A stretch of 64,000 nucleotides of DNA from Bacteroidota bacterium (GCA_029571985.1 JAKQVC010000099.1:1-64000); one strand, 5' to 3'; shown: positions 1 to 8,953, counted from the stretch's first letter. The notes: generated by a model from the sequence alone, not told the origin. Numbers and translations: made by a program.

Positions 1-1
1 T

Positions 2-55
2 ATTATTGATTTTAAACGTGCAGATATGTCCACCGCACGACAGATGGAAGAGTGA
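2..55 (+). CDS. C-terminal end of an unidentified gene (partial)
   Basis: An open frame enters from the left edge and stops with TGA at 53-55, encoding a tail that ends in RADMSTARQMEE. It is too short to name. It is called because the frame is open from base 2 and the sequence becomes repeat-rich intergenic DNA immediately afterwards. It could also be a chance frame. Confidence 0.35.
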   Translation: MIDFKRADMSTARQMEE

Positions 56-123
56 ATGCCTGCTCGTTTAAATCAGGTAAATTTATTAACCCCCCAAATT
101 CCATTTAACAAAATTAATGCACT

Positions 124-158
124 CCCCTCTCCGCCGACTGAAAGGAGACGGGGAGGGG
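124..158. repeat. GC-rich intergenic hairpin
   Basis: CCCCTCTCCG at 124-133 pairs with CGGGGAGGGG at 149-158 (9 of 10 positions), followed by a G-rich tail to about 175. A related GGGGAGGGGTGAGG string occurs at 540-553. The arrangement resembles the dispersed G-rich intergenic repeats of many Bacteroidota, as far as I recall. There is no downstream T run, so it is not a classical terminator. Confidence 0.55.
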
Positions 159-305
159 CAGGGGGTGGGGTAGAAATGCAGGTGCCGACGAGTAGGCGAG
201 TGTGTCCGCCGTACGGTGGATGTTCGCCTGGCGGCGAAATGCCGTGTGCGAGTGTGGATGATTAGCCAATTAGCCGATTAGGCGAGGAATGCAGAATTAT
301 TTGAT

Positions 306-342
306 TGCCGACGTAGCGCAGCGAAGTCCCGAGTACTCGGCA
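306..342 (-). repeat. Imperfect hairpin, member of a dispersed family
   Basis: TGCCGA (306-311) and TCGGCA (337-342) form the outer stem. On the minus strand the interior contains TTCGCTGCGCTACG (312-325), a core also found, with transitions, in hairpins at 43350, 43415 and 62940. Confidence 0.5.
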
Positions 343-362
343 TTGGCCGATATAAATACAGA

Positions 363-391
363 TGTGTTCAGGTGTTCATGTGTTCGTGTTA
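363..391. repeat. GTGTTC micro-repeat
   Basis: Four closely spaced copies of GTGTT followed by C or end of unit, in the pattern GTGTTCAG, GTGTTCAT, GTGTTCGT. It is a simple sequence repeat in non-coding DNA. Confidence 0.5.
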
Positions 392-483
392 TACTAATGA
401 ACAAAGGAAACCTCAACTACGATTCAACCGGTACTTCACTTAAACAGTAAAGGGCATCGCCCTCTCCATGACGTCAGGAGGCT

Positions 484-549
484 TGCCGCTCCGAAGAATG
501 AGGAGTGGGGAGAGCCTGCCGCTCCGAGGAACGAGGTGTGGGGAGGGGT
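484..549. repeat. 33-bp tandem duplication
   Basis: The unit beginning TGCCGCTCCGA at 484 is repeated at 517, an exact period of 33 bp. The two copies differ at a few positions (AGAATGAGGAG versus GGAACGAGGTG) and both end in GTGGGGAG. No coding function is visible. Confidence 0.6.
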
Positions 550-727
550 GAGGCAGCGTAAAAGCGGAAAGTAATTACAAGAATCAATCTCCACCAACAG
601 ATCCATATCCAATACCAACACCCAATCTACCTTTTAAAACTACCCCCAAATTAAACCCCACTGCAACTCAAACTCAATTCCAAAATACAACACATTTGAA
701 ACACCACCATCCAACCTCAAAACCCAT

Positions 728-764
728 AAAAAAAGGCCGTCATAAAATGACAGCCTTTTTTTAA
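728..764 (-). terminator. Intrinsic terminator of the S46 peptidase gene
   Basis: Stem AAGGCCGTCAT (733-743) pairs with ATGACAGCCTT (747-757), with one G-T wobble, and is flanked by A/T runs on both sides. It lies just after the minus-strand stop at 781 and reads as hairpin plus T run on that strand. Confidence 0.85.
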
Positions 765-780
765 AATATTTATGCTAACC

Positions 781-2985
781 TTATTTCGCGATTTTTAATT
801 CGCTGATGAGGTTTTGGGCGCCTGCGTATTTGTCGATGATGAATAATACGTAGCGGATATCTACACTAATTGTTCGGTTCATGGCAGGGTCGAAAATATA
901 ATCGCCCGGTGTGCCTTCGTAGTTGCCATCGAATGCTAAGCCGAGTAATTCGCCTTTGCCGTTCATGATAGGACTACCGCTGTTACCACCGGTAATGTCG
1001 TTATCAGAAATGAAACAAACCGGAACAGTGCCGTTTTTATCGGCATAACGACCGTAGTCTTTATTTTTCCAGAGTTCATATAATTTGTCCGGAACCATAA
1101 ATTCTTCGTCAGTATTATCGCGTTTTTCCATAATACCGTTGAGGTTGGTTTGCCAGTGATAGAAAACTGCATCACGGGCGTTATAATCCTGCACAGTACC
1201 ATAAGTTAAACGCAAGGTGAAGTTGGCATCAGGATAAATGAATTTACCATTTTGTTGCTTCAAAACACCTCCAACATATTCGCGCTCCAATCGGTTGATT
1301 TCACCATTTGCTGCGCGGAATACACTACCTGCTGATTGTGCATCGATATACAATTGAATATAAAAATCGTATAACGGATCTTTCTTCAACTTTTTCTCGT
1401 TTGGTGCTTTCAGATAAGCATCCAGTTTTTCTGGTGAAGTAAATACTGATTTTGCAAATGCAGATTTACTCCAGGTCATAAACTTCTCTTCTGCAGTAGC
1501 ACCTTTTGTTTTTGCTAATATATCGGTAATTACCTGAGGCTGACTTTCAGCTGGTAATTTGTTGTGCAACATCGTTAATAAGGCAGCCAGTTTTTTAATC
1601 TCTGTGTCGTACACGTAAGTCTTCCACATTTCATCACCCGCAGCAGCTACACCATCAATAATAGCCTGACGTTCTTCAGCGCTTGGTTTTTCATCACCAA
1701 ACAGGTTTTCGATATCGTTTAATGATAAGGCGAAATTTCCTGAAGGCATCAATACTACAGAATATATTTTCAAATAAAATTCTGTGTTTGCCGTAGAAAG
1801 TGTAGCGTATTGCTTCTGGAAATTGTTAAACATTTCCTTATACTTCTCTTCTGTAGATGCACCTTGTGCTTTAGCCCACTGCATGAACGTTTTTTCGAAA
1901 TCTTTTTTAATGGCTTCAGCGTCCATGCGTTTCATACCATCAATTTGTGTTTCCCACAATTTCAATGCGTTCATCAATGAAGCGTAATCGCTGGCTAACT
2001 GGATACGAACGGCTTCGCTCTTATCCATATCTGCTTTCATAACATCTGTTACTGTTTCAAAAACAGCAATCTGTGCAGGATTACTTTCATTAATTACCTC
2101 AGTCATGCCATAAGAAGTCAGATAACGTTCGGTTGATCCGGGATAGCCCATAATCATGGTGAAATCGCCTTCTTTATAGCCATCGAGAGAGATGGTTAAG
2201 AATTTTTTCGGTGTATAAGGTTTGTTATTTGCGCTGTATTCAGCAGGGTTATTATCCTGATCGGCATACACACGGAAAATACTAAAGTCACCGGTATGAC
2301 GTGGCCACATCCAGTTGTCAGTATCTCCACCAAATTTACCTACAGAAGATGGTGGTGTACCTACGAGGCGCACATCATTAAATATCTGATACACATAGAT
2401 GAAATACTGATTGCCATAAAACATGGCTTTCAATTCAGCTTCCAGACCATTTTGTGCATAGCGGCTAACCAGTCGGGCTTCAATTTCAGAAACTTTTGCG
2501 CGACGTGCAGCCATATCTAAACCTTCCAGTTTTGGAACGATAGAGTCGGTTACATCAAAGGCATTTTGTAAAATGCGAATGCCCAGTCCTGGAATCGGTA
2601 ATTCTTCGCTATAAGATTTAGCCCAGAATCCGTCATCCAGATAATTATGTTCTGTTGAAGATACAGAGGCAATAGCATCATAACCGCAGTGGTGGTTCGT
2701 AAAGAGCAAACCGTTTTGAGAAACCAGTTCGCCTGTACAGAAGCCGCTTCCGCTGTTGGTCATTTGCACAATAGCGTCTTTGAGACTTGGGTTTTCTGTG
2801 TTGTAGATTTCATCTGCCGACAGCTTAAGGCCGAGTTGGTGCAGATAATCAAAGTTCAACTGGCGAACCAGGTTTGCCAGCCACATCCCTTCATCAGGGT
2901 TAACGGCTGCGCGCACCGGCTGCAGGATGGTTACAAAAGCTATCGCTAAGGCTACCATCATCTTGGTTAAAGTACGACTTATCAT
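781..2985 (-). CDS. S46 family dipeptidyl-peptidase, DPP7-type
   Basis: Secreted or periplasmic serine exopeptidase that removes dipeptides from oligopeptide N-termini, feeding amino-acid catabolism. The 734 residues fit the family's usual 700-720 plus signal peptide. The signal peptide spans about residues 1-26 and ends at VRA-AV. The catalytic His lies in TNHHCGYDAI (H98 or H99) and the nucleophile is S669 in GGNSGSPI. The residue 18 positions after the nucleophile, in AFDGNYEG, is Gly. In this family Gly there goes with DPP7-like hydrophobic P1 preference and Arg with DPP11-like Asp/Glu preference. The gene is single, has its own terminator, and a TAACTTCG -7 box precedes it. The family call is very sure; the specificity is inferred from that residue. 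Confidence 0.95.
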   Translation of the reverse strand: MISRTLTKMMVALAIAFVTILQPVRAAVNPDEGMWLANLVRQLNFDYLHQLGLKLSADEIYNTENPSLKDAIVQMTNSGSGFCTGELVSQNGLLFTNHHCGYDAIASVSSTEHNYLDDGFWAKSYSEELPIPGLGIRILQNAFDVTDSIVPKLEGLDMAARRAKVSEIEARLVSRYAQNGLEAELKAMFYGNQYFIYVYQIFNDVRLVGTPPSSVGKFGGDTDNWMWPRHTGDFSIFRVYADQDNNPAEYSANNKPYTPKKFLTISLDGYKEGDFTMIMGYPGSTERYLTSYGMTEVINESNPAQIAVFETVTDVMKADMDKSEAVRIQLASDYASLMNALKLWETQIDGMKRMDAEAIKKDFEKTFMQWAKAQGASTEEKYKEMFNNFQKQYATLSTANTEFYLKIYSVVLMPSGNFALSLNDIENLFGDEKPSAEERQAIIDGVAAAGDEMWKTYVYDTEIKKLAALLTMLHNKLPAESQPQVITDILAKTKGATAEEKFMTWSKSAFAKSVFTSPEKLDAYLKAPNEKKLKKDPLYDFYIQLYIDAQSAGSVFRAANGEINRLEREYVGGVLKQQNGKFIYPDANFTLRLTYGTVQDYNARDAVFYHWQTNLNGIMEKRDNTDEEFMVPDKLYELWKNKDYGRYADKNGTVPVCFISDNDITGGNSGSPIMNGKGELLGLAFDGNYEGTPGDYIFDPAMNRTISVDIRYVLFIIDKYAGAQNLISELKIAK

Positions 2986-3015
2986 ATTCAGATTATTGTA
3001 TAAGATTTGGTTCGG

Positions 3016-3023
3016 CGAAGTTA
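3016..3023 (-). promoter_or_regulatory. -7 promoter box (TAACTTCG) of the S46 gene
   Basis: On the minus strand the sequence reads TAACTTCG, one mismatch from the Bacteroidota -7 consensus TAnnTTTG, about 30 bases before the start codon at 2985. Confidence 0.45.
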
Positions 3024-3057
3024 CGGCTTAAGCCCCCAATTTGGGCACCAGACACAA

Positions 3058-3086
3058 AAAAAGCGGCCTGAGAGCCGCTTTCTTTA
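3058..3086 (-). terminator. Intrinsic terminator of the small T9SS gene
   Basis: AAAGCGGC (3060-3067) pairs with GCCGCTTT (3074-3081) around a 6-base loop. The plus-strand A run before it becomes a T run on the minus strand. It lies just after the stop of the gene ending at 3100. Confidence 0.85.
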
Positions 3087-3099
3087 ACAAAATTTTAAA

Positions 3100-3498
3100 T
3101 TATTCTTCCTTGAGAAATTTCTTCGTGATAAGGGTATTCCCCTGGTAGCTGGCTGCCAGAAAGTAAACACCGGGTTGCAAATCAGCCAGGCTGACCTTCA
3201 CTTCATCTTTACCGGGTTCAGGAATAATGACCTTGATTTCGCGTCCAACAATGTTCAGAATGCTGATTTTGTCGACGTGTTCGTAGCTAAAGCTAATGGT
3301 AGCGTAGCTTTTAACCGGATTTGGGTTAATGGATACTGTCGGTTCATCATCGCTATCTATAAAGAAAGAGAAGTCTGAAACCGCTTGTGCAGAGGTAATT
3401 ACACAGGGCTCTCCCTCGGGTAAAACCCCCGTAGGCAGCGCTCCATATGCACCGGTAACTGTCGCAGAGACCAGTAACAATGTGTAAAGTTTTCGCAT
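3100..3498 (-). CDS. Small secreted protein with T9SS type A sorting domain
   Basis: A 132-residue protein consisting of little more than a signal peptide (MRKLYTLLLVSATVTGAYG), a short acidic linker and a C-terminal T9SS sorting domain. The domain begins at INPNPVKSYATISF and ends with LQPGVYFLAASYQGNTLITKKF, the usual NPNP...GVY...K(K/F) pattern. It should be exported by Sec and then by T9SS, but has almost no cargo domain, so its role is unknown. The frame extends to 3528, but that start would overlap a promoter box at 3518-3525, so the ATG at 3498, directly before the signal peptide, was chosen. Confidence 0.85.
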   Translation of the reverse strand: MRKLYTLLLVSATVTGAYGALPTGVLPEGEPCVITSAQAVSDFSFFIDSDDEPTVSINPNPVKSYATISFSYEHVDKISILNIVGREIKVIIPEPGKDEVKVSLADLQPGVYFLAASYQGNTLITKKFLKEE

Positions 3499-3517
3499 AG
3501 GCTGTGATCCTTGTTGG

Positions 3518-3525
3518 CTAAGATA
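3518..3525 (-). promoter_or_regulatory. -7 promoter box (TATCTTAG)
   Basis: Minus-strand TATCTTAG, one mismatch from TAnnTTTG, about 20 bases upstream of the start at 3498. It argues against the longer frame starting at 3528. Confidence 0.4.
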
Positions 3526-3564
3526 CAATGATTCTTTTTGAAATACAAAAACCGCGCCATGTGC

Positions 3565-3610
3565 AAAACAGCAGATTTAACTTATGTTAACCTGCCCACT
3601 GTGCTGTTTT
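3565..3610 (-). terminator. Probable terminator after the MoxR gene
   Basis: AAAACAGCA (3565-3573) pairs with TGCTGTTTT (3602-3610). A smaller TTAAC/GTTAA hairpin sits inside. It lies 33 bases past the MoxR stop on the minus strand. The T tract is short (TTTT), so termination is likely but not certain. Confidence 0.55.
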
Positions 3611-3642
3611 CCATACATATAACGGCTGAAACAGGCCTAAAG

Positions 3643-5190
3643 TTACAGGTCATCCTCCTCGTCGTTCTCATCAAACTGGTCGAGCAGATCTAAAGAGGAA
3701 TCATTAAACATGCTCGAAAACAGGTCGGAGAACTGTGTGCCGGCCTGCAGCTGATGTTTACTCAGGAGGCTATATTCGGCCAATCCATGCAGCACAAATT
3801 CCATCAAAAACAACTTTTCCTCGGCACTGGCCTTTGGATGCTGTTTGTCGACTAATTTCTGCAACCCGGGAACAGACTGTAGGGCAAGGGCATATTCCTT
3901 TTGCGATAATTCATTGAGCAGGTCGATGGTATGCCCGTCATTAAACCACTGGATGATGGTTTGATATGCGCCTCCTCCGGCAGATTCTTTTTCGCTTTGT
4001 TTTCGATTTCCGGTTTTCTTTGCTTTTTCAGGCGCAGGAAAATAATGCACGAATTGAGAACGGATGGCTTTGCCAATTAAATTGAGTGCAACGATATATG
4101 GACCTTCCTGTTCGCCTTCATACACCAATTCAATTTTTCCGGTGATGCTTGGAATTAATCCGCTGAAATCTCCAATGCGCACATATGTTTTGGATTCATT
4201 GTTTCTCAATGCACGACGCTCCGATGCAGAAACCAGATTTTCTAATGCCGTGATTGTCATACGCGCACTTACACCTGATTTTTGGTCGACAAATTCACTT
4301 TGTCTTGCTTCAAAAGCGATTTGTTCAACTAAATCATAGGCTAAATCGAACACATGCACAGCAGCTTCCTGGTCGCGGTGTATACCTGCTTCCTGACGTG
4401 TGATTTTTTTTGAAACATGAAGGTCTTTGGGATAATGTGTGAGGATCTGACTTTCAATACGGTCTTTTAATGGTGTAACAATTGATCCCCGGTTGGTATA
4501 ATCTTCGGGATTTGCAGTAAAAACAAATTGAATATCAAGTGGTAAACGCAATTTGAATCCCCTGATTTGCATATCCCCTTCCTGTAAAATATTAAATAAG
4601 GCTACCTGAATTCTTGCCTGTAAATCAGGTAATTCATTGATTACGAAAATGCCGCGATGGGCACGTGGAATTAATCCGTGATGTATAACACGCTCATCAT
4701 TATAATGCAATTTCAAATGCGCAGCCTTTATCGGATCCAGGTCGCCAATAAGATCGGCAATACTCACATCGGGCGTGGCTAATTTTTCGGTATAGCGCTC
4801 GTCGCGATGCAGCCATTCAACAGGAGTTTCATCTCCCATTTCTGCAATCGTATGTTTGGCAAACCAGGAAATGGGTTGCATAGGGTCATCGTGTAATTCG
4901 CTGCCGGCAACATAGGGAATATACGTATCTAACAGGCCGGTCATAAGTCTGGCGATACGTGTTTTTGCCTGTCCGCGTAATCCAAGCAAAATCATATTAT
5001 GTCTGGATAAAATAGCGCGCTCCAAATCCGGAATTACGGTATGTTCAAATCCGTAAACACCTGCAAATACCGGCTTACCGCTTTTTAATTTGCTGATGAG
5101 ATTTCTCCGCAATTCTTCCTTCACAGAAACGGGTGTGTATCCTGAGGCTTTTAATTCACCAAGTGTTTTAATTGTTGGTTGTTTTTCCAT
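3643..5190 (-). CDS. MoxR-type AAA+ ATPase
   Basis: A 515-residue AAA+ ATPase of the MoxR/magnesium-chelatase group, typically a chaperone working with a von Willebrand factor A partner. Walker A is GLRGQAKT (residues 70-77). The Walker B strand is IFVINELPDL (181-190), where the usual Asp is Asn185 before catalytic Glu186. A sensor-1 Asn lies in FTANPEDY (about 227). The C-terminal 100 residues are helical and end in a very acidic tail (FDENDEEDDL). It begins 5 bases after the VWA gene ends, so the two form an operon. The client is unknown. The family assignment is firm; any substrate would be a guess. Confidence 0.9.
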   Translation of the reverse strand: MEKQPTIKTLGELKASGYTPVSVKEELRRNLISKLKSGKPVFAGVYGFEHTVIPDLERAILSRHNMILLGLRGQAKTRIARLMTGLLDTYIPYVAGSELHDDPMQPISWFAKHTIAEMGDETPVEWLHRDERYTEKLATPDVSIADLIGDLDPIKAAHLKLHYNDERVIHHGLIPRAHRGIFVINELPDLQARIQVALFNILQEGDMQIRGFKLRLPLDIQFVFTANPEDYTNRGSIVTPLKDRIESQILTHYPKDLHVSKKITRQEAGIHRDQEAAVHVFDLAYDLVEQIAFEARQSEFVDQKSGVSARMTITALENLVSASERRALRNNESKTYVRIGDFSGLIPSITGKIELVYEGEQEGPYIVALNLIGKAIRSQFVHYFPAPEKAKKTGNRKQSEKESAGGGAYQTIIQWFNDGHTIDLLNELSQKEYALALQSVPGLQKLVDKQHPKASAEEKLFLMEFVLHGLAEYSLLSKHQLQAGTQFSDLFSSMFNDSSLDLLDQFDENDEEDDL

Positions 5191-5195
5191 AATAA

Positions 5196-6290
5196 TTACC
5201 GCACATTGCGCCTGCGGTTGCGTTCATAATCTTCAAATATAAAATCGCCTAATCCTTTTAAACTGGTATAAAAGGCTTTGCCCTGATTGATTTCAGTAAA
5301 CTCTTCAACAAATTGCTGCAAATAACTATCGCGTGCAATCATAAAAGTGGTAATGCGAATACCCAATTTTCGACATTGTGCGGCGAGGTTAAGTGTTTTG
5401 TTTACAATTATCGTATCTAACCCGAAACTGTTTTTATAATATTTGCCATTGCGTATGATACAAGTGGGTTTTCCATCTGTAATCATAAAAATCTGCTTAT
5501 TGGGATTTTTCCTTCTGCGCAAAATATCCATGGCTAATTCAAGTCCGGCAACGGTATTCGTATGATACGGACCAACCTGCAAATAAGGAATATCTTTCAT
5601 TTCTATTTGCCAGGCATCATTACCAAATACAATGATATCGAGGGTGTCCTTCGGATATTTTGTTTTAATGAGTTCACTGAGCGCCATCGCCACTTTTTTG
5701 GCAGGTGTTATTCGATCTTCCCCATATAAAATCATGGAATGCGAAATATCAATCATCAGCACAGTAGAGGTTTGTGCAGTATGTGATTTTTCGGTCACCA
5801 CCATATCGCTTTCATCTAAGTGAAAGTCCTGTATGCCATGATGGATGTATGCATTTTTCAGCGATTCATTAAAGTCAATTTGATCCGGCGCGTCACCATA
5901 TCGGTAATCGCGTTTATCAGAAGTTAATTCATCACCGGAACCGGTATGGGTTGTTTTATGATTACCCGGTGAGCTCTTTTTGAGTTTGCCAAAAATTTGA
6001 TCCAGAGAAGATTTTCGGATGCTCTGTTCCATTTTACCGGTTATCTGCATTTTTCCGGATTCAGGTTCATCTTCTTTTAGAAAACCACGGTCTTTTAATT
6101 CCTGGATAAAATCGCCCATGCCATATTCGGGCGTGGTAATTTGATATTGCTTATCTAATTGATTAAGCCAGGCGAGCGCTTCATCCACATCACCACTGGT
6201 GTACACCAGTAATTCCTGCAACAATTCAAACAAGGTGTCGAATATGTTTTTCTCAGGTTCTTTAAATTGAGAGAAGCGATTGCCAATCAT
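5196..6290 (-). CDS. VWA domain protein, partner of the MoxR ATPase
   Basis: A 364-residue cytoplasmic protein with a helical N-terminal half (about 1-170, with a Lys/Ser-rich linker near 100-130) and a C-terminal von Willebrand A domain (about 175-350). The metal-ion-dependent adhesion site is visible as DISHS (D181, S183, S185), with a Thr/Asp in MITDGKPT further on. No signal peptide or membrane segment is seen. It is the first gene of a two-gene operon with the MoxR ATPase 5 bases downstream. In known MoxR-VWA pairs the VWA protein delivers substrates or metal to the ATPase; that is inferred here. Confidence 0.88.
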   Translation of the reverse strand: MIGNRFSQFKEPEKNIFDTLFELLQELLVYTSGDVDEALAWLNQLDKQYQITTPEYGMGDFIQELKDRGFLKEDEPESGKMQITGKMEQSIRKSSLDQIFGKLKKSSPGNHKTTHTGSGDELTSDKRDYRYGDAPDQIDFNESLKNAYIHHGIQDFHLDESDMVVTEKSHTAQTSTVLMIDISHSMILYGEDRITPAKKVAMALSELIKTKYPKDTLDIIVFGNDAWQIEMKDIPYLQVGPYHTNTVAGLELAMDILRRRKNPNKQIFMITDGKPTCIIRNGKYYKNSFGLDTIIVNKTLNLAAQCRKLGIRITTFMIARDSYLQQFVEEFTEINQGKAFYTSLKGLGDFIFEDYERNRRRNVR

Positions 6291-6329
6291 ACGAATATAC
6301 TTATCGGTATCAGACTTAAAGGGATGTTA

Positions 6330-7370
6330 TCAGCACCTGCGTTTCGGTATATTGAGTGCACCTAATTGTCCGCCAAACAAAATATCCCGCACGCCATCAC
6401 CTCTTAAAAAATCGTGTGGAAATCCTAATTCGATGGCACTCACTTCATGCAATCTTTTCAAATGTTCTGCACTCAGGCTAATCTGCGTGGCGCCGATACT
6501 GTCTTTGAGTTGCTCAACGTTGCGTGCTCCAACAATCGGAATGATGTTTTGTCCCTGCAGCATAACCCATTTTATAGCCACTTGTGCAGGACTGCATCCG
6601 GTTTCTGTGGCAATGTTTACGACTTCCTGTGCTATTTTTCTGTTGCGCTCATTTAAGCGAACACTGTTTGCCTGTAATCTTTTTGGGTCGCCGTTATCCT
6701 GCAAATATTTTCCGGTTAATGCACCGCCCGCAATTGGTGCCCAGGCAACTACGCCTAATTCGAGTGCCTCGGCCATCGGAATTAAATCGCGCTCAACAGT
6801 GCGTTGGATTAAACTGTATTCAATTTGTAAAGCAATAAATGGATCCCATCCGCGTAAATCAGCAATAGCATTTGCGCGACTTACAATCCATGCAGGTGTA
6901 TCGGAAATAGCTACATAAAATATTTTTCCCTGCTGCACTAAATCATGCAAGGCACGTAAAACTTCTTCGGCTTGTGTGGTAAAATCCCATGCATGGAGAT
7001 ATAAAATATCGATGTGATCTACTTGTAATCTGCGCAAACTTCCTTCAACAGACTGCACCATATTTTTTCTGTGGTTTCCAGCGAGATTTAATCCGCGCTC
7101 ATGCGTAACCAGGGCATATTTTGTGGCTATGACCAAATCATCCCGTCGTCCGCTTTGTTTGATGAGCTCACCTAAAAATCGCTCACTGGTGCCCTCTGTG
7201 TATCGGTTGGCTGTATCTATGAAGTTTCCTCCAGCTTCCAGGAAGGCGTGAAATTGTTTGCTGCTTTCCTCAAAACCCGCTCCCCATCCCCATTCTTCAC
7301 CAAAGGTCATGGTGCCTAAACAAATTTCCGAAACCCTGAGACCGCTACGGCCTAATAATGTATATCGCAT
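6330..7370 (-). CDS. Aldo/keto reductase
   Basis: A 346-residue NADPH-dependent oxidoreductase of the AKR superfamily, a cytoplasmic TIM barrel. The tetrad is recognisable: D52 and Y57 in FIDTANRYTEG, K84 in IATKY, and H126 in LYLHAWD. The cofactor-binding end contains IPIVGARNVEQLKDSIGA (about 275-292). The length is normal. It lies 39 bases upstream of the VWA gene on the same strand and may be cotranscribed, with no obvious functional link. The substrate cannot be read from sequence; the LGTMTFG start places it with the YajO/Tas-like reductases. Confidence 0.92.
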   Translation of the reverse strand: MRYTLLGRSGLRVSEICLGTMTFGEEWGWGAGFEESSKQFHAFLEAGGNFIDTANRYTEGTSERFLGELIKQSGRRDDLVIATKYALVTHERGLNLAGNHRKNMVQSVEGSLRRLQVDHIDILYLHAWDFTTQAEEVLRALHDLVQQGKIFYVAISDTPAWIVSRANAIADLRGWDPFIALQIEYSLIQRTVERDLIPMAEALELGVVAWAPIAGGALTGKYLQDNGDPKRLQANSVRLNERNRKIAQEVVNIATETGCSPAQVAIKWVMLQGQNIIPIVGARNVEQLKDSIGATQISLSAEHLKRLHEVSAIELGFPHDFLRGDGVRDILFGGQLGALNIPKRRC

Positions 7371-7478
7371 ATATGCTTTTTAGTACTGCAAGTTTGCTGA
7401 ATCCCCGCCAATGTTCCAAATACCTCACCCTAAACATAACCTGTAGTTTACAAATAGGTTCACTATTTTCGCTGATAA

Positions 7479-8858
7479 ATGCAATTGATGATGGGCTTAA
7501 GATTTACAGTACCCGCACTTATGTTGTTTTGTGCGGTTTCGCTGCAGGCGCAGACTTCCGACGAAAAAACGCTCGATCGTATTTTCGATGAAACAATGAA
7601 TAATGGCGAGGCCTACGACAACCTGCATGTGTTGTGTAAACAAATCGGTCACCGTTTGGCAGGGTCTCCGCAGGCTGATATGGCTGTTCGTTGGAGCTTT
7701 GCCTTGTTGCAAACCTATGGATTTGACTCTGTATGGCTCCATCCGGTAACTGTTCCCCATTGGGTGCGTGGCGAAAAGGAGTATGGCGAAATACTCAATG
7801 TTGCAAAGGTGAACATTCTCGCACTTGGTGGCAGTATTTCTACCCCGGTGGATGGCATCACAGAAGAGGTTATTGAAGTGCGCGATTTTGACCATTTAAA
7901 AGAACTGGGTCCGGAAAAGATTAAAGGCAAGATTGTATTTTTTAATTATCCTTTTCCGCAAAATGTGGTGAATAGTTTCGAAGGCTATGGCGAAGCAGGT
8001 CCTTACAGATGGCATGGCCCGAGTGATGCCAGTGCTATGGGCGCAAAAGCTGTTTTAATCAGAAGCGTGGGTTCGGCACATGATGATTTTGCACATACCG
8101 GTAGCACCACGTTTGCATCTGGTGTGCCCAAAATTCCATGTGCTGCTTTAAGTGCTATTGATGCCGATCTATTAAGTGCAACCTTGCAGGGAAATACAAA
8201 CACCCTGTTTAAGATGATATTAAATTGCAAGATGTTGGACTCCGTGCAATCTTATAATGTGATTGCTGAAATGCGTGGGTCTCAGTTTCCAAATGAAATT
8301 ATTGTGGTGGGTGGTCATCTGGATAGTTGGGATGTGGGTGAAGGCGCCCATGATGATGGTGCAGGATGTATGCAAAGTGTTGAAGTACTGCGCACATTAA
8401 AAGCAGCCGGTATTCAGCCTAAAAGAACCATTCGTTGTATTTTATATATGAATGAAGAAAATGGCAACATGGGTGGCAAAACTTATGGCAAATATGCAGA
8501 ACGCTCAAAAACAGAAAAACATATAGCAGCACTGGAAAGTGATGCAGGCGGATTTTCACCGCGAGGATTCAGTATGGATAGTGCATTGTTGCATGCAGCC
8601 AATATTCAGCCATTAATAAAAATGATGGAACAATATGGTGTCTATCAATTTTCGGAAGGTCATGGCGGCACAGATATTGGTCCGCTTGAAAAAGCCGGAA
8701 CGCATTTAATTGGGTTGGTGCCTGATTCGCAACGCTATATGGATTTGCATCATACCGAAAATGATGTATTTGAACAGGTGCATATTCGTGAATTACATAT
8801 GGGCGCAGCGGTAATGGCTATGATGTGCTGGTATCTGAGTGAATATGGCGTGCAATAA
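7479..8858 (+). CDS. Secreted M28 family metallopeptidase
   Basis: A 459-residue exported zinc aminopeptidase or carboxypeptidase-like enzyme. The signal peptide occupies about residues 6-24 (AVSLQAQ). A PA-like insert lies between about 110 and 245, and the M28 catalytic domain follows. Di-zinc ligands can be placed: H280 (GGHLDSWD), D292 (GAHDDGAG), catalytic E326 with ligand E327 (MNEENG), D355 (ESDAGG) and H425 (DLHHTEND). All five are intact, so it should be active. A second ATG at 7491 gives a tidier signal peptide and a slightly longer leader; either is possible. It is followed by a TonB receptor, so peptide uptake is a reasonable context. Confidence 0.93.
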   Translation: MQLMMGLRFTVPALMLFCAVSLQAQTSDEKTLDRIFDETMNNGEAYDNLHVLCKQIGHRLAGSPQADMAVRWSFALLQTYGFDSVWLHPVTVPHWVRGEKEYGEILNVAKVNILALGGSISTPVDGITEEVIEVRDFDHLKELGPEKIKGKIVFFNYPFPQNVVNSFEGYGEAGPYRWHGPSDASAMGAKAVLIRSVGSAHDDFAHTGSTTFASGVPKIPCAALSAIDADLLSATLQGNTNTLFKMILNCKMLDSVQSYNVIAEMRGSQFPNEIIVVGGHLDSWDVGEGAHDDGAGCMQSVEVLRTLKAAGIQPKRTIRCILYMNEENGNMGGKTYGKYAERSKTEKHIAALESDAGGFSPRGFSMDSALLHAANIQPLIKMMEQYGVYQFSEGHGGTDIGPLEKAGTHLIGLVPDSQRYMDLHHTENDVFEQVHIRELHMGAAVMAMMCWYLSEYGVQ

Positions 8859-8926
8859 TACAGCAGGCTGTTCAGGCAGGCATCGGTTTACAGGTCAAAT
8901 CATCTGGCACTCATGGCAAAATTGAT

Positions 8927-8934
8927 TACCTTAG
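8927..8934 (+). promoter_or_regulatory. -7 promoter box (TACCTTAG) of the TonB receptor gene
   Basis: TACCTTAG, one mismatch from TAnnTTTG, 19 bases before the TTG start codon at 8954. The spacing supports that unusual start. Confidence 0.45.
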
Positions 8935-8953
8935 TTTAATCAAAACCCAATCC

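Larger units (their letters stand above)
56..780. other. Repeat-rich intergenic region, no gene supported
   Basis: About 725 bases without a convincing gene. It holds a GC-rich hairpin (124-158), a second inverted repeat (306-342), a GTGTTC micro-repeat (about 363-391), a 33-bp tandem duplication (484-549), and the terminator of the minus-strand peptidase gene at its right end. Short frames at 56-265 and 436-621 are made of the repeats and have no protein-like composition. Confidence 0.7.

Noticed and set aside
56-265. 69-codon plus-strand frame in the first intergenic region
   Set aside because: It runs through the G-rich hairpin and micro-repeats, has no start context or recognisable domain, and its codons follow the repeat pattern.
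436-621. 61-codon minus-strand frame
   Set aside because: Its sequence is the 33-base tandem duplication read in one frame; no protein-like features.
6280-6918. 212-codon frame opposite the aldo/keto reductase gene
   Set aside because: It is fully antisense to a well-conserved gene and has no domain or signal.
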